Source of the DNA: Rickettsiales bacterium
Lineage (GTDB): Bacteria > Pseudomonadota > Alphaproteobacteria > Rs-D84
Length of the DNA stretch: 44,461 nucleotides
Assembly: GCA_031288835.1 (NCBI GenBank)
Contig: JAITQO010000004.1
Location: 1-44,461 of the forward strand
Direction: 5' to 3'
Part shown: positions 24,754-33,049 of the stretch, one piece after another
Numbering within the stretch: position 1 is the first letter of the stretch
Layout: each line of letters opens with the position of its first letter
Program-made: the position numbers and the translations under genes
The notes under the pieces: generated by a model
Seen by the model: only the letters and a program-made list of their open reading frames with translations
Databases searched by the model: none
Told to the model about the DNA's origin: nothing

Positions 24754-26655
24754 CTATCGTTCGTTATCTTTTTCGACTTGAATTCGTGCAAATCTTCCAA
24801 TGTGCTCGCTTTTGGCTTTATAAAACGCGCCTTTCGGATTTCCCAATAAATCTTCCGGACGCCCGTCATCGACAATCTTTCCTTCTTGCATAAAGACAAT
24901 TCTATCAAATTGTTCCGCAACGGCGGGGTCGTGCGTAATAACAATTGCGGTCTTTCCTTTTGAGAAATCCAAAATACCGTTTATAACCATTCGTTTCGTG
25001 TTCGTGTCCAAATCCGATGTCGGTTCGTCGAATACCATAACCGGGGCATCGCCAAGAAATGCGCGGGCCAATCCAATTCTATGTTTTTGGCCGCCGGAGA
25101 AAGAATTTCCGCCATAACCCATTTTTGTATCCAATCCGCCTTGTTCTTCCACGGCTTCCAAAACCTTGGCGCTTGCCAACGCTAATTTCAACTCTTCATC
25201 TGTTGCGTCCGGTTTTACCAAAAGCAGATTTTCACGCACGCTGCGATTAAGGAATCCGTCTGCTTGCGGGATATACCGAACAGCGCGGCGCAACGTTGAT
25301 AAGGTCACATCATCGTTTTTGCGTCCGTCAATCCAAATCTCGCCCGATTGCCGTTCATATTCACGCAACAACAAAGACAACATTGTCGTCTTGCCAATTC
25401 CGGACTCGCCCATAATCGCAACTTTCTCCCCGCCTCTAAGAACCAGATTCAGATTTTCAAGAACATTCTTCGGCTCTTCCCCATCGTCTTTATCCTCGCC
25501 ATCTTTATTTTTCTTTCTCTTGGGATATTTGAAGGTCACATCCTTGAATTCTATCAACGGCGGATTTTTACGAAGGTCGTCTATATCCAACGGCACGGCA
25601 TTCGGTTTGTCTTCCCGGACAGTCCTTGAGTTCAGAATTTCCAGCGCTTCGTAATATTCCGACAAACTTTTCTTGATGCTTGAGAATATGCCCGCCAAGT
25701 TTGTCGCCGCATTACTAAGCTGCATAGTATTATCAATTGATGTCAAGACTGTTCCTATCGGCAGGTTTGTCGCCCGCGCGATAAGGAAAGCGCCGACGGC
25801 CGCCGCCGCATTTGCAATGGAAGTCAAAGAATTTCTTTTTATATAAAACGCCCAGTCTTTGAAGTTTAGCCTTATATTATTTTTATGGGTTTGCACCAGC
25901 TCTTCGCTGACAACTTCCTTATATTTTTCTTCGTTTGATGTGCGTTGTATTATAGACACATTCGAGGCTATGTCGCCGATTCTATTGTGCGCCTCTCTTG
26001 ATTCCTTGCGGTGTTCTTTATACAGAGGCAGCATTTTTCCCTGATGCGCCATCGACCAAGCGATATTTATAATGCCAAATCCTACCAAAGATAAAAAAAT
26101 AGGTTTGTTAATCCCAAATAATACCGCCCCGGCGGCAACTCCCTTTGAGCCGGTCGAAGCGAGACGAATTGTTTCTTGCGCGAATCTTGACATGGCGTTT
26201 GCCGCGGTGTTAGCCGCTTGATTGAATGACGGCAACGGGGTATAAAGTCTAAATGCCGGGTCCGCATCCATAAATAACCTTGTGGCATATTCGTCAAAAT
26301 TCCGTCTGATTTGCGCGTCAAGCCTATATCGGTTTTTATCCTCGGATTCCCATAACCTATCGCTGATAAAATCTGTAATAAACCATAGGCCGCCGAATAC
26401 GGGCACCATAGGATTTGACAATCCGGATAGTCCCGCCGCATTTACCATATTGCCGCGGAATAAAGGATTGATTCCGTCCATCGCGCCGCGGGCGGCGGCA
26501 ACAATCACTTGCTTAATAAACTGACGCTTTAGGCGCTGGTCTTTTGGTTTGTCCGCATCCATTAGTTTGAATGTCTCAAAAATGGATTTCAGCACTTCTG
26601 ACGCACGGTATGTTTTTACTTCGTCTATTTTCCTATCTTTTGATGATTTGACCAT
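24754..26655 (-). CDS. ABC transporter, fused membrane and ATPase domains
   Basis: A 633-residue half-transporter of exporter type. The N-terminal 350 residues carry several hydrophobic segments, although few are strongly so. The ATPase domain has Walker A GESGIGKTT (about 414-422), a Q-loop in YIPQADGFLNRSV, the signature FSGGQKHR (about 516), Walker B VMVFDEPTSDLD and the H-loop in VITHDP. An acidic/basic insert (KRKKNKDGEDKDDGEE) lies just before Walker A. The substrate is unknown and no accessory gene lies alongside. I chose the ATG at 26655 with AAAGGGA upstream. The gene is more A+T-rich than the local core genes. A small open frame ends one base before its start codon. Confidence 0.88.
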   Translation of the reverse strand: MVKSSKDRKIDEVKTYRASEVLKSIFETFKLMDADKPKDQRLKRQFIKQVIVAAARGAMDGINPLFRGNMVNAAGLSGLSNPMVPVFGGLWFITDFISDRLWESEDKNRYRLDAQIRRNFDEYATRLFMDADPAFRLYTPLPSFNQAANTAANAMSRFAQETIRLASTGSKGVAAGAVLFGINKPIFLSLVGFGIINIAWSMAHQGKMLPLYKEHRKESREAHNRIGDIASNVSIIQRTSNEEKYKEVVSEELVQTHKNNIRLNFKDWAFYIKRNSLTSIANAAAAVGAFLIARATNLPIGTVLTSIDNTMQLSNAATNLAGIFSSIKKSLSEYYEALEILNSRTVREDKPNAVPLDIDDLRKNPPLIEFKDVTFKYPKRKKNKDGEDKDDGEEPKNVLENLNLVLRGGEKVAIMGESGIGKTTMLSLLLREYERQSGEIWIDGRKNDDVTLSTLRRAVRYIPQADGFLNRSVRENLLLVKPDATDEELKLALASAKVLEAVEEQGGLDTKMGYGGNSFSGGQKHRIGLARAFLGDAPVMVFDEPTSDLDTNTKRMVINGILDFSKGKTAIVITHDPAVAEQFDRIVFMQEGKIVDDGRPEDLLGNPKGAFYKAKSEHIGRFARIQVEKDNER

Positions 26656-26656
26656 T

Positions 26657-26842
26657 TTAATCCCTTTGTCCGATTTTATCATATTCCATTTGAAATTTAC
26701 CAAAAAAAGCCACTAATACGAAGTTGGTGGCAAGAGGTTGATTACTATAACGTTTAGAAAATAGTCCAGAGTATTCGATATATTCCTCCGGCCTCTTGCC
26801 ATAAGCAAGAGGTTTTGTATCGTCAAACCGGACGCTAAACAT
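26657..26842 (-). CDS. Possible 61-residue leader peptide before the ABC transporter
   Basis: An open frame starting MFSVRFDDTKPLAYGKRP and ending in a TAA one base before the ABC transporter ATG, an arrangement suited to translational coupling. It spans a CCTCTTGC/GCAAGAGG inverted repeat. The codons are A+T-rich, the ribosome-binding site is weak and no family is recognised, so it may be fortuitous. Confidence 0.25.
   Translation of the reverse strand: MFSVRFDDTKPLAYGKRPEEYIEYSGLFSKRYSNQPLATNFVLVAFFGKFQMEYDKIGQRD
26792..26812. other. Hairpin in the leader of the ABC transporter gene
   Basis: CCTCTTGC-CATAA-GCAAGAGG forms a perfect 8-bp stem, followed by TTTT on the plus strand. It lies within the 388-bp A+T-rich gap between tRNA-Gln and the ABC gene. 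A further partial copy, GGCAAGAGG, occurs at about 26729. From 26843 to 27043 I see no other feature. Confidence 0.45.
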
Positions 26843-27043
26843 TTAAGAGTAATCACACTCTAAACCCACAATCCGCGGATTCGCCATCATTATACCACTC
26901 CCATTAATGGAAAAATAATGTGGAGTTCGCGCACAGGCGCTTTTGGGATTGATTCTCGCGAACCCGGTCTTGGAAGAAAAAATCTTAGATTTTCAGCGCT
27001 TCCGCCTTTTGACAAGCTCTTAAAAACGCCTGTCTTCGCAAAA

Positions 27044-27117
27044 TGGTTGGGGCAACTGGATTCGAACCAATATATACGGAGTCAGAGTCCGTTGTTCTAC
27101 CGTTAAACTATGCCCCA
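27044..27117 (-). tRNA. tRNA-Gln (CTG)
   Basis: A 74-nt cloverleaf. The acceptor TGGGGCA pairs with TGCCCCA, the discriminator is A and CCA is encoded. The anticodon stem ACGGA/TCCGT encloses CTCTGAC, giving anticodon CTG. The T-arm contains TGGTTCGAATCCA. Confidence 0.95.
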
Positions 27118-27130
27118 ATCAGGCCCAAAG

Positions 27131-27158
27131 ATTATAAAGCATAACAAACGAATTGCAA
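27131..27158 (-). promoter_or_regulatory. Promoter of tRNA-Gln
   Basis: Read on the minus strand: TTGCAA, 16-nt spacer, perfect TATAAT, ending 13 nt before the mature tRNA. Confidence 0.7.
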
Positions 27159-27275
27159 GAAAAAACAAAAAACATGCGAAACGCGACATGTAAAAAGTGA
27201 TTCGCGATATGCTTTTTTGTTTGTTGGCAGCGCGTTAAACCACGCATATTTTCACCCAGTATCACATTTCACATA

Positions 27276-28160
27276 TCACCTTTTCTCGAACGCGCTGGCC
27301 AGCTCCCAATGCGTGCTGCCAGGGAACTGGTCAACAGCGACGAGGTGAACGCATTTGTATCCGGTATTCTCAAGAATTTTTCTATCCCGCGCCCATGTTT
27401 TCGGATTGCAGGAAACATAAACCACTGGCGCGGAGGCCTTCGCAATCCTGATGCATTGCTCTTTCGCGCCCGCCCGCGGCGGGTCGAGGACAATCGCATC
27501 GTATTTTCTCAATTCCTTCGCGGATAAAGGATTCCTGAACAAATTGCGGATATTGCCCTGCCCGTTGTCAAAGATATCGAATCCATCGGCGTCCAGCCCC
27601 ATGGTCAATGTCCCAATCCCGCAAAACAAGTCGGCGATTTTTCCGCGCGCATGCATGGCCGTAAAAATCCGCAGAACGTTTTCGCCTTCTTTCGTCGGCT
27701 GCAAAAAACCGTTCGGCCGGAACATGCGCCCGAACACAAGCGGATTGCCGTCCCGGACGATTCTATTATTCCAAGTTACGCGCCCGGCGTCCGCGTCCTT
27801 CAATTCCGGCGGATAAAACCGCACGGAGGAATTGACGTCAATCGCGATTCCGTTATCGCATTTGGTAATCAGAACGCCGCCCGTGCCGGGAAGCGTCGGA
27901 AGGCCACGCAGCGCGGCGTTGATTTCTTCGCACAACATCGGACATACGGCAATCGGCACAATATCGTTCGTTCCGCGCGCGAAAAATCCGATTTCGCCAT
28001 CCAGAAACGAAAATTCGGCGCGACGCCTCTTGTCCTCAATCCAAACGATTTCATCCGGCTTCGCATCGCCGAGCAATTTCAACTTTTCCGCGCGGTATCC
28101 CGCTTCCGAAAAATCAAGCCGGCATCCGCCGCATTTTCCAAAAAACGGGCAGGCGTTCAT
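27276..28160 (-). CDS. RlmD/RlmC/TrmA-family m5U RNA methyltransferase
   Basis: A 294-residue SAM-dependent enzyme that methylates C5 of uridine in rRNA or tRNA. The [4Fe-4S] ligands are visible as Cys4, Cys10, Cys13 and Cys73 (CPFFGKCGGC, later AVCPMLC). SAM motif DLFCGIGT lies at about 177-184 and VLDPPRAG at about 224. The nucleophile is Cys251 in VSCNPKTWARD, and the general base is the Glu of THWE near the end. It is shorter than RlmD and lacks the N-terminal TRAM domain. The exact target (23S U747, U1939 or tRNA U54) cannot be told. It starts 10 bp after the upstream outer-membrane protein gene, so it is probably the third gene of that operon. Confidence 0.9.
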   Translation of the reverse strand: MNACPFFGKCGGCRLDFSEAGYRAEKLKLLGDAKPDEIVWIEDKRRRAEFSFLDGEIGFFARGTNDIVPIAVCPMLCEEINAALRGLPTLPGTGGVLITKCDNGIAIDVNSSVRFYPPELKDADAGRVTWNNRIVRDGNPLVFGRMFRPNGFLQPTKEGENVLRIFTAMHARGKIADLFCGIGTLTMGLDADGFDIFDNGQGNIRNLFRNPLSAKELRKYDAIVLDPPRAGAKEQCIRIAKASAPVVYVSCNPKTWARDRKILENTGYKCVHLVAVDQFPGSTHWELASAFEKR

Positions 28161-28170
28161 GTTTTATCTA

Positions 28171-28821
28171 TCAAAAGTTCATCCTGAAACTGATGGCAAA
28201 ATTATGGCCGGACGGCGCGAATCCCTTGAATACATCCGTTCCTATTGTCAGTTTGTTCGGAAGCAGCTTCATATATTTATACGCCAGTTGGAACGCGATT
28301 GTCCTGTTGACCTCGACCGACACGCCGCCAATCAGATTATATGCGCCCAAAAAACGACCGCCCAATTCCGCGCCCTTTCCAATGTCCGGCATGCCGCCGC
28401 CAACGCCGAACCCGGCGAACGCCACAAACGGATTCTGCTTGAAAATCCTGTAATCGGGCGGCAGCTTCGCGTCGAAAATGAAGTTCAGAAATCCGAAGTT
28501 CCCGCCGACCTTTTCGCCATTGTATTCGTCCCGCATGTTTTCATACGACAGTTCCGCGCGCCAAGATTCGGAAATGAATAACCCGACGGCGCCGGTCAAT
28601 CCGTCCCTGCCGGATGACTTCAGACCGTCCAAATCATTCGGAAAATGAAAGTTGTATCCGCCGGAAACATAAAACCGTTTCAGCCGCTCGCCCTCGTCGA
28701 CCGCCGCCGCCTTCTCGGCGTCCTTCGGCGTGCCGTTGCGCCCGACGATATATTTCACTTCGGCGAGCGCCGGAAGCGAAAAGAGACACGAGGTAAGAAA
28801 CAAGAGACAATATTTTTTCAT
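28171..28821 (-). CDS. Outer-membrane beta-barrel protein
   Basis: A 216-residue protein with a signal peptide (about 1-21, ending PALA). The mature part shows alternating amphipathic strands (RFYVSGGYNFHF, RAELSYENM, NPFVAFAGFGVGGG) and ends NFAISFRMNF, with the terminal Phe typical of barrels. It resembles small OmpA-like or surface-antigen porin barrels, probably with eight strands. I chose the ATG at 28821 with AGGAATTG upstream. It lies 23 bp downstream of a second barrel gene and 10 bp upstream of an m5U methyltransferase gene. Confidence 0.82.
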   Translation of the reverse strand: MKKYCLLFLTSCLFSLPALAEVKYIVGRNGTPKDAEKAAAVDEGERLKRFYVSGGYNFHFPNDLDGLKSSGRDGLTGAVGLFISESWRAELSYENMRDEYNGEKVGGNFGFLNFIFDAKLPPDYRIFKQNPFVAFAGFGVGGGMPDIGKGAELGGRFLGAYNLIGGVSVEVNRTIAFQLAYKYMKLLPNKLTIGTDVFKGFAPSGHNFAISFRMNF

Positions 28822-28844
28822 CAATTCCTAATTCCTATTCCAAT

Positions 28845-29543
28845 TTAAAAACTAGACCTCCAAGAAATTGTCGCGCCGGCGTTTCTGAACTTTTTAACTG
28901 TGTCCCAACCGAACCCGCGGCCGAACAAATAGTTATACGAAAAAGTGAAATCGATAGCATTCGTTTCCGTGAATGCGAACGAAATTCCGGCTATTCCGTG
29001 CGCGCCGTATGCCCATCCGTCCTTACCGCCCTTGTTGAAATCAACGTATCCGCCGATACCCCCGATTCCGAAGAACGGAACAAAACGCCTGCGATACATG
29101 ATGTCGCCGCGCATGACATGACGCCGCGCCAGGTCGAATATCAATGTCAGGTTCGCCGTGTCCAAGTCCGCGTTTCTGCCGCCGCCGAACCGCATGTCGG
29201 AGTGCGTCCAGCCCAGTTCTCCGCGGGCGAAAGACACGAAATTCCACCCTATGCCAAACTGCTCGACCAGCCCCCATTCGTAATCAAGCGAACTTGCTCC
29301 CCCGATATTCGCGCCCGCGCCCAGACGGATATAATCGGTTGTAGGAATAAAAATATCGTATGAATCCCTGACTTTTTCGGAATAGACGGTTTTTCCCAAT
29401 TCGCCGTCGGGGGCATGCCCCATCGACTCGGCCGCGACATAGTCCAATCCGTCCCTTGCCTCGGACTTGAAGGCATCATATTTTGCGCCGGCGCTGCCGG
29501 CGCAAAATATCAGGAGAGAAAAAAATACGAAGATTTTTTTCAT
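28845..29543 (-). CDS. Outer-membrane beta-barrel protein
   Basis: A 232-residue protein with a signal peptide (about 1-20, ending SAGA), an acidic N-terminal mature segment, then strand-like stretches (DYIRLGAGANIGG, FVPFFGIGGIGGYVDF) and a terminal aromatic (WRSSF). It probably forms a small porin-like barrel related to the next gene downstream. It is the first gene of a three-gene minus-strand operon. The ATG at 29543 lacks a Shine-Dalgarno sequence and a TAAAAT box ends 7 nt upstream, so the transcript may be leaderless. It is divergent from lpxI over only 38 bp. Confidence 0.82.
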   Translation of the reverse strand: MKKIFVFFSLLIFCAGSAGAKYDAFKSEARDGLDYVAAESMGHAPDGELGKTVYSEKVRDSYDIFIPTTDYIRLGAGANIGGASSLDYEWGLVEQFGIGWNFVSFARGELGWTHSDMRFGGGRNADLDTANLTLIFDLARRHVMRGDIMYRRRFVPFFGIGGIGGYVDFNKGGKDGWAYGAHGIAGISFAFTETNAIDFTFSYNYLFGRGFGWDTVKKFRNAGATISWRSSF

Positions 29544-29545
29544 AC

Positions 29546-29578
29546 TTGATATTTTAACATAAAAAATGCAAAATACAA
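29546..29578. promoter_or_regulatory. Overlapping divergent promoters of lpxI and the porin operon
   Basis: Rightward: TTGATA, 17-nt spacer, CAAAAT, ending 7 nt before the lpxI ATG. Leftward: TTGTAT, 16-nt spacer, TAAAAT, ending 7 nt before the barrel-protein ATG. The two promoters occupy almost the same DNA, so they should compete for RNA polymerase, and both imply near-leaderless transcripts. Confidence 0.55.
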
Positions 29579-29581
29579 CTT

Positions 29582-30391
29582 ATGATAAGAAATCAAAAAA
29601 TCGCGCTCGTTGCCGGCGCCATGAGGCTGCCGTTCTTGGTTGCCGAGGACTTGCGAAGGCAAGGATACGACGTCTTCGCAATAGGCATCAAAAACTTTTG
29701 CAATCCGGCGTTGAAACCGGATTTATGGATTCGCCTGGGCGCGGCCGGAACGGCGCTTAAAGAGTTGAAAAAACGGAAAATCCAGAAAATCACGATGGTC
29801 GGCGCGCTCGGTCATCCGAACCTGTCGGACATACGGCCGGATTTTGCGTCAATCGGGATTCTGGCGCGGGTCATAAGAAACCAAAAAGGATACGATTCCA
29901 TGTTGGCGGCATTGATAGCCGAGATTGAAAAACTTGGATTTTCCGTCGTCGCCGCGCAAAAACTGTGCCCGTCTCTGACATTCGGCAAGGGCGTTCAGAC
30001 AAGGCGCAAGCCCACCAAAGACGATTTGAAGGACATCGGGCGCGGGACAGAGGTATCCAAAGCGATTGGAAAACTCGACATCGGGCAAAGCGTGGTTGTG
30101 CACGGGCAGGTTATGGCTGTCGAGGCGGCCGAAGGCACGGCGAAAATGCTGTCGCGAGTGTTCGACCTGCAGAGGGGTTATAAAAAACGCGGCGGCGTTT
30201 TGGTGAAATTGGTAAAGCCGGGGCAGGACTTGCGGGCGGATATTCCGGCAATCGGCGCGCAAACGGTGATTGACGCCGCGGATGCGAAGCTGAACGGAAT
30301 CGTCGTCGATTCCAAGAATTGCTGGGCAATCGACAAGGACGAAATCATCAGAATCGCCAACAAACGAAAAATTTTCATCGTCGCGGAATAA
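29582..30391 (+). CDS. lpxI: UDP-2,3-diacylglucosamine pyrophosphatase LpxI
   Basis: A 269-residue protein of the LpxI (DUF1009) family, which hydrolyses UDP-2,3-diacylglucosamine to lipid X in lipid A synthesis; Alphaproteobacteria use it in place of LpxH. The N-terminal segment runs IALVAGAMRLPFLVAEDL, followed by MVGALGHPN. The C-terminal domain has GQSVVVHGQVMAVEAAEGT and GVLVKLVKPGQDLRADIPAIG, both characteristic. In many relatives lpxI lies between lpxA and lpxB; here it stands alone about 9 kb away while lpxA and lpxB directly overlap. The ATG at 29582 has no Shine-Dalgarno sequence. Confidence 0.93.
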   Translation: MIRNQKIALVAGAMRLPFLVAEDLRRQGYDVFAIGIKNFCNPALKPDLWIRLGAAGTALKELKKRKIQKITMVGALGHPNLSDIRPDFASIGILARVIRNQKGYDSMLAALIAEIEKLGFSVVAAQKLCPSLTFGKGVQTRRKPTKDDLKDIGRGTEVSKAIGKLDIGQSVVVHGQVMAVEAAEGTAKMLSRVFDLQRGYKKRGGVLVKLVKPGQDLRADIPAIGAQTVIDAADAKLNGIVVDSKNCWAIDKDEIIRIANKRKIFIVAE

Positions 30392-30652
30392 ATCCGCAAG
30401 CTTGGCGATATAAATATCACCAAAGTATACCCCCTACTATTGCAGGAACATTTTGTCGTCTTATTTTTAGAGACGCACCTAATTTTGGATAAGCAGCGAA
30501 ACACTCGCCATCGGTAGTATTTCACAAGAATATGCTCATGAAAGTCAACAAGTAATTAGCGATTATTTCAGGGGCTGAGATTCGAAATCCGGAAATTGTC
30601 ATTTCTGAATCGCGCCGCAAGGCGGGACACCGAACTAGGAGCGCGAACCGCG
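30392..30652. other. Intergenic region, nothing recognised
   Basis: 261 bp between lpxI and the convergent aspartate-kinase-like gene. I find no gene, strong terminator or repeat. Confidence 0.4.
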
Positions 30653-31411
30653 TTATTTATAAAACTCCGTTTGCTTTTTGCAAATCGTTGTGAATTGCGT
30701 CTGCGACAGATTGAAATTGCGGATGATTATCTCCGGATTTTGCTCGGCAAACATTTTGCCGCACAATTTCAGGGCCTTCTCGTGAATAATCCCGGATGTC
30801 TCGCCGTTCAGGACATCTTTGTAATTCAGATACCTATACAGCCGCGCATCCGGATGGTCTTTCGGATTTTTATCATAAACGCCGTTCACATCCTTGTATA
30901 AAGTGCACGACAAAGCGTTGAAATAATACGTCAGATAGAACGCCGTCGTGTCGCTGCCGTTGCGCCCGAGCGTGGTGATGTCGCCGGATTTTGTCTCGCC
31001 CTGGAATCCGGCGACCACCGCGACATCGTTCTTTTTAAGAAACTTCCGCAGCCTTTCCGTCTTGATATCCGTGATGCTCGCGTCGCCGAATCTGCCGTCG
31101 GTGACGATTCCGGACTGGCCGCCGGTAAAGGGCTGCGCGAGGACGCCGTCCTTGACCAGCGCATCGGCAAGCAGCGCGGCGGCAACCGTCTCGCCCGTCG
31201 ACAGCAGCATGTCGCGCGAAACCGGATTATGGCGCCCCCCGTCCATCAGCGCCAGCAAGTTGTCCGTGGAATGCCCCATCGCGGAAACGACAACCATCAG
31301 CTTCGAACCGCCGTCCATTTCATGACGAATGATATTCGTGATATGGGGCAGCATATACTGGTCTTGGAAAAAGACGCCGCCGATTTTAAGAACCTTCAAT
31401 ACTTGCTGCAT
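30653..31411 (-). CDS. Aspartate-kinase-like amino-acid kinase without ACT domain
   Basis: A 252-residue protein covering only the catalytic amino-acid-kinase domain. Recognisable motifs are VVVSAMGHSTDNLLALMD, LSTGETVAAALLAD, VAGFQG, TTLGRNGSDTTA and DVNGVYDKNP, all as in aspartate kinase. The usual start K-F-G-G-T/S-S reads KIGGVFFQD, a notable change near the phosphate-binding lysine. ACT domains, which mediate Lys/Thr feedback, are absent; ordinary aspartokinases have about 400 or more residues. It may be feedback-insensitive or a specialised paralogue. I chose the ATG at 31411 with AGAGGG upstream. No other lysine/threonine pathway gene is nearby. Confidence 0.8.
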   Translation of the reverse strand: MQQVLKVLKIGGVFFQDQYMLPHITNIIRHEMDGGSKLMVVVSAMGHSTDNLLALMDGGRHNPVSRDMLLSTGETVAAALLADALVKDGVLAQPFTGGQSGIVTDGRFGDASITDIKTERLRKFLKKNDVAVVAGFQGETKSGDITTLGRNGSDTTAFYLTYYFNALSCTLYKDVNGVYDKNPKDHPDARLYRYLNYKDVLNGETSGIIHEKALKLCGKMFAEQNPEIIIRNFNLSQTQFTTICKKQTEFYK

Positions 31412-31536
31412 TTTGTCAACCCTCTTATTTTTGTCAATTGTATACACGATTTCTCGATTTGCAACATTATTTATAAAAAAATGCGACTGCCAGAAAAGCG
31501 AAAAGAAACGAGTCAAACAACCCGCCCAACAGCTAT

Positions 31537-32079
31537 TTATTCCAAAACCGGCAGGAGTTGATGAAACTCTGCAAAACCGCTCTCAGAGTTCAGATGACCG
31601 CCGTTTGCAATAATCGTGATAGGAACGCCAAGTTTTCCGCCTAAATATTCGGCCGCCGAACGCGGAACATAAGGGTCATTGTCGCCGTAAAACACTGTCG
31701 ACGCGCCCATATTGTTTTTGATTCTGTCCCATTCGAATTCGCATTCGACAAAGGTTTTGTTAGGCGCATCAAAATCATTGCCCAATTTCTGCGCAAAACC
31801 GCTGACGAAAACGGATTTGGCAATCGGCTTATTCAACCTCTGCAGAATATGCAGCAGATACGCCGCGCCGCAGCTGTGCCCGATAACTGCGGTATTTTTC
31901 CCGAACTCGCGCGCCGACATGCCCAGCGCTTTGTCCCAATTCTCGACAGACTGCCCTTCAGGAGTAGGTAATTGCGGAATATAAACATCATGTCCGGCGG
32001 ATTCCATTCGTTTTTTCAGCCAAGGAAACCAATTCCCCTCCGGCGACCCGCACGTGCCGTGCAATATTATTATATTCAA
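31537..32079 (-). CDS. RBBP9/YdeN-family serine hydrolase
   Basis: A 180-residue alpha/beta hydrolase. IIILHGTCGSPEGNWFPWL opens the fold, the nucleophile serine is in IGHSCGAAYL, the acid is in YGDNDPYVP and the base is in NGGHLN, so the catalytic triad is complete. The family consists of small serine hydrolases of uncertain substrate. I prefer the TTG start at 32079, which has AGAGGT six bases upstream and yields the usual N-terminus; the only upstream ATG (32109) lies inside tRNA-Val. It therefore follows tRNA-Val and may share its transcript. Confidence 0.85.
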   Translation of the reverse strand: MNIIILHGTCGSPEGNWFPWLKKRMESAGHDVYIPQLPTPEGQSVENWDKALGMSAREFGKNTAVIGHSCGAAYLLHILQRLNKPIAKSVFVSGFAQKLGNDFDAPNKTFVECEFEWDRIKNNMGASTVFYGDNDPYVPRSAAEYLGGKLGVPITIIANGGHLNSESGFAEFHQLLPVLE

Positions 32080-32096
32080 TCCGGCACCTCTTATAT

Positions 32097-32173
32097 TGGT
32101 GGATGACATAGGACTCGAACCTACGACCCCTTCGATGTGAACGAAGTGCTCTAACCAACTGAGCTAGTCATCC
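32097..32173 (-). tRNA. tRNA-Val (CAC)
   Basis: A 77-nt cloverleaf. The acceptor GGATGAC pairs with GTCATCC and CCA is encoded. The anticodon stem CTTCG/CGAAG encloses TTCACAT, giving anticodon CAC. The T-arm contains AGGTTCGAGTCCT. Confidence 0.95.
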
Positions 32174-32185
32174 AGCGCATGCGAC

Positions 32186-32213
32186 ATTATATCAGCCAAC
32201 GTAAAAAATGCAA
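32186..32213 (-). promoter_or_regulatory. Promoter of tRNA-Val
   Basis: Read on the minus strand: TTGCAT, 16-nt spacer, perfect TATAAT, ending 12 nt before the mature tRNA. Confidence 0.7.
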
Positions 32214-32254
32214 CAACAAAACCCGCATAGCGCGGCTGCGGCGGAGAAAACCGA

Positions 32255-32887
32255 TTATCTAGAATAGAACTCAATCACCAAATCCGGCTGCATTTGAACC
32301 GGATACGGAACCTCGTCGAACGACGGCACACGGACGAACGTCGCCGTGAAAGACGACTTGTCAACCTTCACATAGTCGGCAAAATCGCGCTCGGGCGATT
32401 CCAACGCCAAAACCACGAGCGGCATTTGCTTCGCCTTTTCGCTGATTGTCACGACGTCGTTTGGTTTCACGCCGCACGACGCGATTTTGACGCGCTTGCC
32501 GTTGATATAGATGTGCCCGTGCGACACCAGCTGCCGCGCGGAGAAGACCGTCGGGGCCAACTTCGAGCGATATACGACGGCATCCAGGCGCGATTCCAAC
32601 AGGCCTATCATGTTCTCGGGCGTATCGCCCTTCATATTGGACGCCTCGTCATAATACTTGCGGAACTTTTTCTCGCCGATGTTGCCGTAGTATCCCTTCA
32701 GCAATTGCTTCGCACGCAATTGTTTGCCGTAATCGGACAGGTTGCCGGCGCGCGCGGTCGGACCGTGCTGTCCGGGCTTGTATTTTCGTTTATTAAACGG
32801 GGATTTGGCCTGCCCCCACAGATTGACGCCCCAATGGCGTCCGATTTTGAGTTTCCTCGTGCTGCGCTTCGCGCCCATTCTTGCCAT
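32255..32887 (-). CDS. rpsD: 30S ribosomal protein S4
   Basis: A 210-residue protein. The N-terminal RNA-binding region contains KSPFNKRKYKPGQHG. The S4 RNA-binding domain follows at about 98-160, with LESRLDAVVYRSKLAPT and ARQLVSHGHIYINGKRV. The protein ends VIEFYSR, as in other S4 proteins. It nucleates 30S assembly on 16S rRNA. The ATG at 32887 has TAGGAA upstream. It stands outside any ribosomal-protein operon, as in many Alphaproteobacteria. A 14-bp palindrome (AATCAGTTCTGATT, 32978-32991) lies in the divergent gap before lptE. Confidence 0.97.
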   Translation of the reverse strand: MARMGAKRSTRKLKIGRHWGVNLWGQAKSPFNKRKYKPGQHGPTARAGNLSDYGKQLRAKQLLKGYYGNIGEKKFRKYYDEASNMKGDTPENMIGLLESRLDAVVYRSKLAPTVFSARQLVSHGHIYINGKRVKIASCGVKPNDVVTISEKAKQMPLVVLALESPERDFADYVKVDKSSFTATFVRVPSFDEVPYPVQMQPDLVIEFYSR

Positions 32888-33011
32888 AATCGATTCCTAT
32901 GGTTTTGCATTGAACATGGGCCGGCCATTCGACAGAATCCTTATCGTCCGCCTCGCGCCATAGGACGGAACGGACTTAATCAGTTCTGATTAGCCGACAG
33001 CGCTATTTTAC

Positions 33012-33040
33012 TTGTTTTTTCAAGATTTGCAAGTTATAAT
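33012..33040 (+). promoter_or_regulatory. Promoter of lptE-holA (leaderless spacing)
   Basis: TTGTTT, 17-nt spacer, perfect TATAAT. The -10 box ends 9 nt before the lptE ATG, which has no Shine-Dalgarno sequence. Confidence 0.65.
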
Positions 33041-33049
33041 TTTTCCGCA

